This document shows, piece by piece, positions 6,406 to 13,181 of a stretch of DNA of 13,181 nt (its first letter is position 1; each line of letters starts with the position of its first letter). The notes beneath the pieces are model-generated. The model had not been told where the DNA came from and ran no database searches. It saw only the letters and a list, made by a program, of their open reading frames with translations. Position numbers and translations under genes: made by a program. The DNA lies in NCBI GenBank assembly GCA_947630465.1, contig CANRHT010000038.1:1-13181 (forward strand). Reading direction: 5' to 3'. The stretch is from an uncultured Pseudomonadaceae bacterium. GTDB taxonomy: Bacteria; Pseudomonadota; Gammaproteobacteria; Pseudomonadales; Pseudomonadaceae.

Positions 6406-7785
6406 ATGAAAAAGTGGCTGCGGATCATACCCGTTGCTGGGGTCGTCGGACTGGCTCTAGCATTCGTTTTGGGGCAAATACTGCCGCATTTACGTACCAC
6501 TACCAGTGATTTGCAAGTTGATATCACTGATCCTGCACTTATAAAAAAGGGTGAATATGTTGCGCGCACGGCTGACTGTGTCGCTTGTCACAGCGTGCTG
6601 GGTGGCGAAGAATTTGCAGGTGGATTGCCGATGTTGACACCGCTCGGGGCGATTTACTCAACCAATATCACGCCGGATAAAGAAACCGGTATTGGTAGTT
6701 ACAGCTTTGATGATTTTGTAAATGCGACTAAGCATGGTGTACGTCAAGATAACAGCGCGCTGTACCCAGCCATGCCGTATCCCTCGTATCAGATCATGCC
6801 TGATGAAGATATGGCAGCGATGTACGCCTACTTTATGTCAGGTGTAAAAGCCGTTAATCAGCCTAATCGCGATAGCGAGTTGCCGCCGGTGCTCGGCTGG
6901 CGTTGGCCGCTGGCGTACTGGCAGGCTATTTTTGCGCCAGAGCGTGAGTTTATTGCGGAAACAGATGATGCAGTGCTCGCACGTGGACAGTATTTAGTTG
7001 AAGGTCCAGGCCACTGTGGTTCGTGCCATACCGAACGCGGTATTGGTTTCCAAGAAGTGGCTTTGACCAATGCTGACTCTGAAGAGTTTTTAAGTGGTGC
7101 TGTGATTGATGGCTGGCGTGCAAAAAGCTTGCGTGGCGAGCATGACGGTCTGGCCATTTGGAGCACGGAAGAGCTGGTTGATTTCTTCAAAACGGGCCGT
7201 ACTGATATCACTGCAGCCTTTGGTGCAATGGCTGAAGTGGTTGAGCACAGTACCCAGTACATGACTCAAGACGACCTGTATGCCATGTCGGCCTACCTAA
7301 AAACGCTCAGTCCAAAACCTGGCGAGCCGGTGACTGTTACTGCCAAGGTAGATACCACCACGCAGAAGTTGATGGATGGTGTGTATGATTCGCGCGGTGC
7401 GATTTTATACGCTGAGTATTGCCAAGTGTGCCACCGTGCTGACGGTAAAGGTGTGCCACGTATTTTCCCAGCGCTAGAAGGTAACAGTGCTGTGTATTCA
7501 CGTGATGCGCACTCCGTATTACAAATCACCTTAAGTGGTGGTCGTATGCCGGATACCTCACATGATCGTATGGCTTTCACTATGCCTGAGTTTATTAACC
7601 TCAGTGATGCTGACGTGGCAGAAGTGGTGAACTACATTCGTAACAGTTGGACCAATCAGGGCAGTACCGTAGACGTTGATGACGTGGTGAACATGCGTCA
7701 CTTCCTGAGTAAAAAACCAAAAGCGGGTACTGACTTTGCACCTGATTTAAGCATTTCTGCAACAGAAGGAGCTCTCCGTGAATAA
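6406..7785 (+). CDS. Membrane-anchored triheme cytochrome c (AdhB/gluconate dehydrogenase subunit family)
   Basis: A 459-residue c-type cytochrome with three heme sites: CVACH (58-62), CGSCH (204-208) and CQVCH (339-343). The spacing, and the stretches MPYPSYQIMPDEDMAAMYAYF and MAEVVEHSTQYMTQDDLYAMSAYL, match the cytochrome subunits of membrane alcohol, gluconate and related dehydrogenases, which pass electrons to quinone or an oxidase. GRMPDTSHDRMAFTMPEF probably gives the distal Met for heme 3. Residues 1-30 are a lysine-led hydrophobic segment, an anchor or signal peptide, so the hemes are periplasmic. ATG 6406 is chosen over the open-frame ATG at 6391 because GGAGAG lies 7 nt before it. 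No flavin, PQQ or molybdenum dehydrogenase is adjacent; instead it overlaps tsdA by 8 nt, which suggests it is the electron acceptor of TsdA. Confidence 0.92.
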   Translation: MKKWLRIIPVAGVVGLALAFVLGQILPHLRTTTSDLQVDITDPALIKKGEYVARTADCVACHSVLGGEEFAGGLPMLTPLGAIYSTNITPDKETGIGSYSFDDFVNATKHGVRQDNSALYPAMPYPSYQIMPDEDMAAMYAYFMSGVKAVNQPNRDSELPPVLGWRWPLAYWQAIFAPEREFIAETDDAVLARGQYLVEGPGHCGSCHTERGIGFQEVALTNADSEEFLSGAVIDGWRAKSLRGEHDGLAIWSTEELVDFFKTGRTDITAAFGAMAEVVEHSTQYMTQDDLYAMSAYLKTLSPKPGEPVTVTAKVDTTTQKLMDGVYDSRGAILYAEYCQVCHRADGKGVPRIFPALEGNSAVYSRDAHSVLQITLSGGRMPDTSHDRMAFTMPEFINLSDADVAEVVNYIRNSWTNQGSTVDVDDVVNMRHFLSKKPKAGTDFAPDLSISATEGALRE

Positions 7786-8725
7786 ATCACTCCTCAATCT
7801 GCCCGAGGCGGCAGGTACTCACCTTCTGCGTATGCCGATGACAGTGCTGGCTGCAGCCTTCTGTGCTTTTGCGATCAGTGGCTGTGATTCACCCAAGCCC
7901 ATTGAGCGTAATGCGACTGAGTTTGATCTTGTCACCACTGACGATGCCAACGAAGATATTGGTACTTATATCCTTCCGCAAGACACCTCGATCTTGAAGG
8001 AGCCCAATGCCGATCAGATTTTCTATGGCAAGCGCTTGCTGAACGAAACTAAGCGCCTGATGCCTGATCATGTTGGCGCGCAGATGAACTGTAACAGTTG
8101 CCATATTTCGCAAGGTAAAATTCCACTGGGCGACCCCTACATCAATAGCTTTAACTTTTACCCACGTGTGATGCCGCGTTCAGGTAAAGAAATTGATTTA
8201 GTTGGCCGTATCAATGGTTGCTTTATGCGCTCGATGAACGGCAAGCCAGTGGATCGCGAATCAGCGGAAATGAAAGCCATGGTCGCTTACATGGAATGGC
8301 TGTCGCAGAACGTGCCAAAAAGTCAAAAAGTGGCTATCAACAATGCGGGTGAAGTCGATACTTCATTAGTGGCTGATACGGCACGCGGTGAACGTATTTA
8401 CTACGCTCAGTGCGCGACTTGTCATGGCGATAACGGTGAAGGTATGAAAGACAGCCGTGGCGATATCGTTTTCCCACCGTTGTGGGGTGATGAGTCCTTT
8501 AACATCGGTGCCGGTATGGCGCGTACTTACAAAGCAGCTGCTTTTGTAAAATACAATATGCCGATGGGTATTCAGACCAAAGGTTTGTGGGGGCACGGTA
8601 ACGTGTTAACCGATCAGGATGCTGTGGATGTGGCTGAGTTCTTTGCCCACAAACCACGCCCAGATTTCCCAGGCAAGGTCAACGATTGGCCAACAGGTAA
8701 CAAACCCAAGGATGCACGCTATTAA
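7778..8725 (+). CDS. tsdA: Thiosulfate dehydrogenase TsdA, diheme cytochrome c lipoprotein
   Basis: TsdA couples two thiosulfates to tetrathionate in the periplasm, reversibly in some species. The 315-residue product has two cytochrome domains, with CNSCH at 105-109 and CATCH at 212-216. The TsdA hallmark is Cys148 in GRINGCFMRSMNG, the position of the rare cysteine ligand of the active-site heme. Asn260-Met261 in KYNMPMG lies 44-45 residues after His216, where the distal ligand of heme 2 is expected; A. vinosum TsdA has Lys there and C. jejuni TsdA, as I recall, Asn-Met. A hydrophobic segment ends in ISGC (33-36), a lipobox, with Asp37 next, favouring an inner-membrane lipoprotein. GTG 7778 has AAGGAG about 8 nt upstream and overlaps the preceding gene by 8 nt, implying coupled translation. 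Confidence 0.88.
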   Translation: MNKSLLNLPEAAGTHLLRMPMTVLAAAFCAFAISGCDSPKPIERNATEFDLVTTDDANEDIGTYILPQDTSILKEPNADQIFYGKRLLNETKRLMPDHVGAQMNCNSCHISQGKIPLGDPYINSFNFYPRVMPRSGKEIDLVGRINGCFMRSMNGKPVDRESAEMKAMVAYMEWLSQNVPKSQKVAINNAGEVDTSLVADTARGERIYYAQCATCHGDNGEGMKDSRGDIVFPPLWGDESFNIGAGMARTYKAAAFVKYNMPMGIQTKGLWGHGNVLTDQDAVDVAEFFAHKPRPDFPGKVNDWPTGNKPKDARY

Positions 8726-8756
8726 GTGCTACCTGTTATGAGCTAAAGCCATAACG

Positions 8757-8796
8757 AAAAAGCCCCAAGTGCACTGTGTTGCCTTGGGGCTTTTTT
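8757..8796 (+). terminator. Rho-independent terminator after tsdA
   Basis: A stem pairs 8757-8769 with 8783-8795, with the GC-rich core GCCCCAAG/CTTGGGGC, around a 13-nt loop, followed by a run of six T (8791-8796). The A run on the left side makes it potentially active on both strands. It starts 31 nt after the tsdA stop and closes the two-gene operon. Confidence 0.93.
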
Positions 8797-9001
8797 ACAG
8801 CTCTGATTTTTGCCTGCCTATATTTCCAATAGAAATACTTAATTTTCAGGCCTGTAAAAAGAGCAATGTTAAATGGGTGGTACTTATCTATAAATTTATT
8901 TAGACTATACGCTCTTAAATCGCTTGTTGATAAATGAGCTTTGCACTTGTTTGGTTAAAGCTTTTGAGCCTGTGTCATTAAAATTAAAATGGAGCGGTAA
9001 A

Positions 9002-9451
9002 ATGAAAGGTAAGATTTTAGATGTGAACGAGTCTACTCGTTCGGGTGTTATTTCAGGTGAAGATGGCAAGCGTTATAATTTTGATGTATCAGAGTGGAAG
9101 GCTTCAGTGTTGCCTACAGCTGGAAGCAAAGTTGACTTCGCTGCCAGCGGTGATAGCGCTTTAGCTATTTATGTTGACTCAGTTGCATCGTCAGGAAGCG
9201 GTACCTCAAATAAGATTACTGCAGCTTTGTTGGCGTTTTTCCTTGGCGCTTTTGGTGCGCATAAGTTTTATCTGGGCTATAAAAAGCAAGGCTTCATTAT
9301 GCTGTTAGTCTTCATTTTCGGCTTTATACTTCTTGGTCTTCCATCAATGGTGATCGGTATAATTGCATTTGTTGAATTCATTATATACCTGACAAAGTCA
9401 GACGAAGATTTTGAACAAATATATGTGATTAATAAAAAGCCTTGGTTCTAA
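9002..9451 (+). CDS. TM2-domain membrane protein with OB/cold-shock-like N-terminal domain
   Basis: A 149-residue protein. Residues 1-58 read as a small beta-barrel resembling a cold-shock/OB fold: KGKILDVNESTRSGVISGEDG is the pattern seen in such proteins, followed by GSKVDFAASGDSALAIYV. After a Ser/Gly linker, residues 71-131 are a TM2 domain: KITAALLAFFLGAFGAHKFYLG, a charged turn (KKQG), then hydrophobic segments to about 130. The short tail ends INKKPWF. TM2 proteins are inner-membrane proteins of unclear role. The frame is open from TTG 8924, but GGAG at 8991-8994 sits 7 nt before ATG 9002 and the shorter protein starts neatly with the OB domain. It stands alone between two terminators. 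Confidence 0.85.
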   Translation: MKGKILDVNESTRSGVISGEDGKRYNFDVSEWKASVLPTAGSKVDFAASGDSALAIYVDSVASSGSGTSNKITAALLAFFLGAFGAHKFYLGYKKQGFIMLLVFIFGFILLGLPSMVIGIIAFVEFIIYLTKSDEDFEQIYVINKKPWF

Positions 9452-9465
9452 GCGTTTAGCGTGAC

Positions 9466-9513
9466 ACCCAGTTATGGTTCAATATGTCTACTGCAACTGG
9501 GTTTTACTTTTTT
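9466..9513 (+). terminator. Probable intrinsic terminator after the TM2-domain gene
   Basis: ACCCAGTT (9466-9473) pairs with AACTGGGT (9495-9502) over 8 bp with a 21-nt loop. The right arm runs into T4 at 9502-9505 and a second T run at 9508-9513. It begins 14 nt after the stop codon. The long loop makes it weaker than the tsdA terminator. Confidence 0.7.
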
Positions 9514-9746
9514 AAAATATGTTGATTGAACAGCTCCTCTCCCTCGCTCTGCTTGTATTAAACGTACAGTCATAACCCCTATTTACGACAAAGACAGCCA
9601 TCCTATATACGCTTTGCCTAGAGCGTGAGCATTGTGTGGTGCGCTCTCGGCTACCCGTTTGTTTTCTTGCCGCTTGTGCTGCGTACTCTAATTAGGGTGT
9701 AGAGTGGTGCTTGAGATCTATAGAGCATCAGCAAGGGTGGTAGACC

Positions 9747-10367
9747 ATGTTATTAAAACGAGTGCTGTATGTAGTATTGATGATGCTAGGAGTAACCCAA
9801 GCTATGGCAACCGAAGAAGCGAAATACAGTGTTGTGCTGCAGGATGAGCAGTTTGAGTTGCGTGTCTATGATGCGCATATTTTGGCGCAGGTGTTAGTCG
9901 ATGGAAAGTTTTCCAGCGCAGGAAATAAAGCCTTTAATCGACTGTTCAAATATATCACTGGCAATAATATTGCGCAGCAAAGTCTTGAGATGACCAAGCC
10001 TGTGACGCAAGGCGCGGCCAGTAGCAAAATTGCTATGACTTCACCTGTGAGTCAGCAGCAAGCTGCGGGGCAATGGGCCGTGAGCTTTATGATGCCGGCC
10101 ACAGCCAGTATGGCCAGCTTGCCGCAACCTAAAGACCCCAGTATCCAGCTTTTAGAAGTGCCAGCACGGCATATCGCTGTGGTGCGTTATTCTGGGTTGT
10201 GGCGTGAAAAAACCTATCAAGAGCAGCGTCTAGCGTTAGAGCGCTGGGTTAAGCAACATCATTTGATCATAACGGGCGAACCTATTTGGGCGCGTTACAA
10301 CCCGCCGTTTACCCCATGGTTTTTACGCCGTAATGAGGTGCTCATACCTGTGGCACTGCCGCAGTAA
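9747..10367 (+). CDS. SOUL-family heme-binding-like protein, secreted
   Basis: A 206-residue SOUL/HEBP family protein. A signal peptide covers about residues 1-21 (positive LLKR start, hydrophobic core, AMA then T), so the mature protein is periplasmic. The family core follows: YSVVLQDEQFELRVYDAHILAQV (27-49), FNRLFKYITGNN (63-74), EMTKPVTQ and IAMTSPVSQ, the paired MT-x-PV motifs of SOUL proteins, and the C-terminal ARYNPPFTPWFLRRNEVLIPV. Eukaryotic members bind heme or tetrapyrroles; heme binding by bacterial homologues is largely untested and no fixed axial ligand is conserved. The ATG at 9747 has a moderate AAGGGTGG upstream. It converges with rsuA, with 14 nt between the stops. Its promoter must lie in 9514-9746, where I see no clear -35/-10 pair. 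Confidence 0.9.
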   Translation: MLLKRVLYVVLMMLGVTQAMATEEAKYSVVLQDEQFELRVYDAHILAQVLVDGKFSSAGNKAFNRLFKYITGNNIAQQSLEMTKPVTQGAASSKIAMTSPVSQQQAAGQWAVSFMMPATASMASLPQPKDPSIQLLEVPARHIAVVRYSGLWREKTYQEQRLALERWVKQHHLIITGEPIWARYNPPFTPWFLRRNEVLIPVALPQ

Positions 10368-10381
10368 AACGCAGCCTTGGA

Positions 10382-11071
10382 TTAGAACAGCGCAATTTCT
10401 TCGGCGGTCAGTACGCGGCATTCACCTGGGGCTAAATCGGCATCAAGCCTTAATGAGCCTACTTGCTCACGATGCAGTTTTTCTACATTGTTACCAATGG
10501 CGGCAAACATACGGCGTACTTGATGGTAACGCCCTTCATGCACATGCACTAAGGCTTCGCGCTCATTGAGTATTTCCAGTAGCGCCGGTGCTGTGGGTTT
10601 ATCTTCGCCGGTCAATTCCAAACCCGCAGCAAAGGCGCTGATATTCTCTTCAGTGAGCGGTTCTGAAACCCACGCATGATAAATTTTCAGGCACTGCTGT
10701 TTGGGTGACGTGATGCGGTGCGACCATTGACCATCATCGGTAATCAATAACAGTCCAGTAGTGTCGAGATCCAGCCGTCCAACGGTATGCAGCGCTTTGA
10801 TGTTGGGCACATCGATATAAGTGAAGACTGTTCGGTGCCGTGAGTCATGATTAGCGCAGACGCAATCCAGCGGCTTGTGCATCATCAAATACGTGGGGCC
10901 GGCAAGCTCAAGCTGCATATCATTCCAGATGACATGTGCGCCTTCAGGCACTTGAAATGAAGTTTTTTTCTGCGCGATACCGTCCACTGTGACTGTGTCA
11001 CGTTGCAGAACCTTGGTGGCTTCTTTGCGGCTCATGCCAGTGGTTTCAGCTATAAATCGATCAAGACGCAT
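10382..11071 (-). CDS. rsuA: 16S rRNA pseudouridine(516) synthase RsuA
   Basis: A 229-residue enzyme that converts uridine 516 of 16S rRNA to pseudouridine during small-subunit assembly. The S4 RNA-binding domain spans about 1-58 (MRLDRFIAETTGMSRKEA then VTVDG). The catalytic domain carries VGRLDLDTTGLLLITDDGQW with the catalytic Asp101, SHRITSPKQQCLKIY, and EGRYHQVRRMFAAIGN, all close to E. coli RsuA, as are the length and the LDADLAPGECRVLTAEEIA ending. RluB/RluE-type enzymes share these motifs, but the LDADLAPGE tail and S4 domain favour RsuA. The start ATG at 11071 matches the family N-terminus although no clear ribosome site precedes it. It is divergent from dsbC. Confidence 0.92.
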   Translation of the reverse strand: MRLDRFIAETTGMSRKEATKVLQRDTVTVDGIAQKKTSFQVPEGAHVIWNDMQLELAGPTYLMMHKPLDCVCANHDSRHRTVFTYIDVPNIKALHTVGRLDLDTTGLLLITDDGQWSHRITSPKQQCLKIYHAWVSEPLTEENISAFAAGLELTGEDKPTAPALLEILNEREALVHVHEGRYHQVRRMFAAIGNNVEKLHREQVGSLRLDADLAPGECRVLTAEEIALF

Positions 11072-11315
11072 GGGGATTTTAATCTTCTGTATTGGGTGAT
11101 ATATGGCGCTGATTGTAGCTTAATCGGAGCATATTTATCAGTCTGTGGTTCTGTACTTGATAGGGCTGGCGCATGGCGGCTGGGAGGCGAGTGCATGGCT
11201 TTGATTGTGCGTAAAATGGTTGCACTTATCGCGATGTTGATCAGTAAAATACGCCTCAAGAGGCGCAATTGTGCTACGCTTGCGGCCTTTTAAATATTTA
11301 CTCAAGGTTGGCAGC
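11072..11315. promoter_or_regulatory. Divergent rsuA-dsbC intergenic region
   Basis: This 244-bp gap must hold promoters for both genes. TAAAAT at 11245-11250 is a possible -10 for dsbC, but its TTGCAC partner at 11220-11225 is 19 bp away, which is long. A tight inverted repeat CGCCTC-AA-GAGGCG lies at 11252-11265, about 50 bp before the dsbC start, with no T run. No gene is convincing here; xerD, which I recall lying beside dsbC in many Pseudomonas, is absent. Confidence 0.35.
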
Positions 11316-12044
11316 ATGCGGCGCTTACGGTGGTTGGGAGTGTTATGCGGGTTCGCTTTAATCAGTAGCGTTCAGGCGAACACGGCAGAGCAAATTATTA
11401 AGCACGCATTGCTGTCGATGCAGCCTGATTTGCCGATTAAAAACATCAGCGCCAGCCCTATGCCTAACCTGTACCAAGTCGAGCTCAAGGGCGGTCGCGT
11501 ACTCTACGCCAGTGCTGACGGTGAGTTTTTGCTGCAAGGCAATCTGTTTCAGTTGCACAACGGGCAAGCCACCAATTTAACTGAGCAGGTTGAGCAAAAA
11601 GCTATTGCCGCGCAGATCAATCGTATTGCCGCGGATGAAATGGTTGTGTTTGCTGGGCCTGAAACTCAAACGCACGTTACGGTCTTTACCGATACTGATT
11701 GTGGCTATTGTCAGAAGTTGCACGCGGAAGTGGCCGAGCTGAATAGACTCGGTGTTGAGGTGCGTTATTTGGCCTTTCCACGCCAAGGTGTCGGTAGCGA
11801 GGCTTACACGACGATGACCAGTATTTGGTGCGCGGATGACCGACTGGCAGCGATGAGTGATGCTAAAGCGCGGCGCAGAGTGCCGCGTGCGACCTGTAAA
11901 AATCCGATTGATAAGCAATATGCCTTAGGTCAAAGCATTGGTGTGCAAGGTACACCGACCATTGTGTTGGCCAATGGCAAAATAATTCCAGGCTATCAGC
12001 CCGCACAGCAATTAGCTGAGCAAGCACTAAAAGCACAACGCTAG
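11316..12044 (+). CDS. dsbC: Thiol:disulfide interchange protein DsbC
   Basis: DsbC is a periplasmic dimer that rearranges wrong disulfides and is kept reduced by DsbD. The 242-residue precursor has a signal peptide (1-21, RRLRW start, cleavage after SVQA), an N-terminal dimerisation domain to about residue 80 (LYQVELKGGRVLYASADGEF), and a thioredoxin domain with the active site CGYC at 129-132 in TDTDCGYC. The cis-proline loop is visible in GVQGTPTIV. A second cysteine pair (IWCADD and ATCKNP) matches the structural disulfide of E. coli DsbC. The open frame reaches back to ATG 11271, but ATG 11316 begins the signal peptide directly and has AAGG 8 nt before it. hom follows 94 nt later in the same direction. 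Confidence 0.94.
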   Translation: MRRLRWLGVLCGFALISSVQANTAEQIIKHALLSMQPDLPIKNISASPMPNLYQVELKGGRVLYASADGEFLLQGNLFQLHNGQATNLTEQVEQKAIAAQINRIAADEMVVFAGPETQTHVTVFTDTDCGYCQKLHAEVAELNRLGVEVRYLAFPRQGVGSEAYTTMTSIWCADDRLAAMSDAKARRRVPRATCKNPIDKQYALGQSIGVQGTPTIVLANGKIIPGYQPAQQLAEQALKAQR

Positions 12045-12138
12045 GTTGACCGATACCGGTAGGCTTCGTACAGTGCAGTAATTTGTCGCTTATCTTATGG
12101 TGAGTGAGTTTTGTATTTAACGATGAGGACGATGCAGC

Positions 12139-13181
12139 GTGAAGCCAGTTAAAGTAGGGATCTGTGGTCTAGGCACCGTTGGCGGCGGTACTTTTAATGT
12201 TCTTAAGCGTAATGCTGAAGAGATTTCACGGCGCGCAGGCCGTCTAATTGAAGTGGTGCAAGTTGCCGCACGCTCAATTAATCCGCAGTGCGATACCAGT
12301 ACCACCGACGTGACTGATGATGTGTTTGCTGTCGTAAATAATCCTGAAATTGATGTGATCGTTGAGTTGATTGGCGGTGATACCTTAGCCAAAGAGCTGG
12401 TGTTACGTGCGATTGACAACGGTAAGCATGTGGTCACTGCAAATAAAGCGCTGATCGCTGTGCACGGTAACGAGATTTTTGCGCGTGCCCGTGAAAAAGG
12501 CGTGATGGTGGGCTTTGAAGCGGCAGTGGCAGGTGGCATTCCAGTGATTAAAGCCATCCGTGAAGGCTTGTCAGCGAACCGCATTAATTGGTTGGCGGGC
12601 ATTATTAACGGTACGGGTAACTTTATTCTCAGTGAGATGCGTGAAAAAGGCCGTACCTTTGATGATGTCTTACAGGAAGCGCAAGCGCTGGGTTATGCCG
12701 AGGCTGACCCAACTTTTGATGTGGAAGGTATTGATGCGGCGCATAAACTGACGATTCTTGCTTCGATTGCTTTTGGCATTCCGCTGCAATTTGATAAGGC
12801 TTACACCGAAGGTATCACTGAGCTGACCACGGCGGATGTGAATTACGCTGAAGCGTTGGGCTATCGCATTAAGCATCTGGGTGTGGCGCGTCGTACTGAT
12901 TTAGGTATTGAGTTGCGTGTGCATCCAACATTGATTCCATCGGATCGTTTGATTGCCAACGTCAATGGCGTAATGAACGCGGTGATGGTCAATGGTGATG
13001 CGGTCGGCAGTACGTTGTACTACGGTGCTGGCGCAGGTATGGAGCCAACAGCTTCTTCGGTGATTGCAGATATTGTTGATGTGGCGCGTGCCATGGCGGC
13101 GGCGACTGAAGATCAAGTGCCTGCGCTTGGATTCCAGTCTGATGAGTTATCGGATCATCCTATTTTGGCGATTGAACAGTG
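12139..13181 (+). CDS. hom: Homoserine dehydrogenase Hom (3' end beyond window)
   Basis: Hom reduces aspartate semialdehyde to homoserine, the branch step to threonine and methionine. The first 347 residues are present. The NAD(P)-binding loop is GICGLGTVGGG (7-17); VVTANKALIAVHG (98-110) and AAVAGGIPVIKA (128-139) follow; INGTGNFIL (156-164) and the signature ALGYAEADPTFDVEGIDAAHK (183-202, listed here in part by position) line the active site. The start is GTG 12139: an in-frame TGA at 12124-12126 excludes upstream starts, and GAGG lies at 12125-12128. About 90 residues, including the expected ACT domain that gives threonine feedback control, lie past the window end. In Pseudomonas thrC usually follows. 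Confidence 0.95.
   Translation, partial: MKPVKVGICGLGTVGGGTFNVLKRNAEEISRRAGRLIEVVQVAARSINPQCDTSTTDVTDDVFAVVNNPEIDVIVELIGGDTLAKELVLRAIDNGKHVVTANKALIAVHGNEIFARAREKGVMVGFEAAVAGGIPVIKAIREGLSANRINWLAGIINGTGNFILSEMREKGRTFDDVLQEAQALGYAEADPTFDVEGIDAAHKLTILASIAFGIPLQFDKAYTEGITELTTADVNYAEALGYRIKHLGVARRTDLGIELRVHPTLIPSDRLIANVNGVMNAVMVNGDAVGSTLYYGAGAGMEPTASSVIADIVDVARAMAAATEDQVPALGFQSDELSDHPILAIEQ

Noticed and set aside
8924..9001. N-terminal extension of the TM2 protein from TTG 8924
   Set aside because: GGAG at 8991-8994 sits ideally for ATG 9002, and the extension lacks domain similarity.
11271..11315. Longer DsbC starting at ATG 11271
   Set aside because: The signal peptide begins naturally at ATG 11316 with AAGG upstream; the extension would bury it behind 15 residues.
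12117..12602. 161-codon - strand frame opposite hom
   Set aside because: It is the reverse-strand shadow of a well-conserved hom coding region and has no ribosome site or recognisable protein.

Overview
The window is chromosomal DNA from a gammaproteobacterium, most likely of the Pseudomonadaceae. The dsbC then hom order, and the close match of RsuA, Hom, ArfB and the TM2 and SOUL proteins to remembered Pseudomonas forms, support this. Base composition looks moderate rather than GC-rich, which suggests a low-GC branch such as Thiopseudomonas, Denitrificimonas or the P. pertucinogena group. That placement is inference from composition and gene content. I see no CRISPR array, tRNA, rRNA, insertion sequence or prophage.

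Layout. A strong terminator (40-75) closes an upstream gene outside the window. Four tightly spaced + strand genes follow and probably form an operon: a one-domain PAS protein, YbaK (Cys-tRNA(Pro) deacylase), a conserved membrane-anchored protein of unknown function, and an AlkB-type dioxygenase. Two - strand genes come next: a CynX/NimT-type MFS exporter and the ribosome-rescue hydrolase ArfB. ArfB is divergent from a DUF3429 membrane protein, which converges on a - strand SAM-dependent methyltransferase.

A gap of about 690 bp (5716-6405) has no convincing gene but holds several inverted repeats, including a 68-bp imperfect palindrome, and ends in a sigma-70-like promoter. That promoter serves the most interesting unit of the window: a membrane-anchored triheme cytochrome c of the alcohol/gluconate dehydrogenase subunit family, overlapping by 8 nt a diheme cytochrome recognisable as thiosulfate dehydrogenase (TsdA). 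A strong terminator ends the pair. Together they look like an inner-membrane route for thiosulfate/tetrathionate electrons. TsdA carries a lipobox, and an Asn-Met pair lies where the second heme's distal ligand is expected.

After it lie a TM2-domain protein with an OB/cold-shock-like head, a secreted SOUL-family protein, convergent rsuA (16S rRNA pseudouridine synthase), dsbC (periplasmic disulfide isomerase), and hom (homoserine dehydrogenase), which is cut by the window end before its ACT domain. Several start codons were moved from the longest open frame to a site with a better ribosome binding site or family match: 4375, 4531, 6406, 9002, 11316 and GTG 12139.
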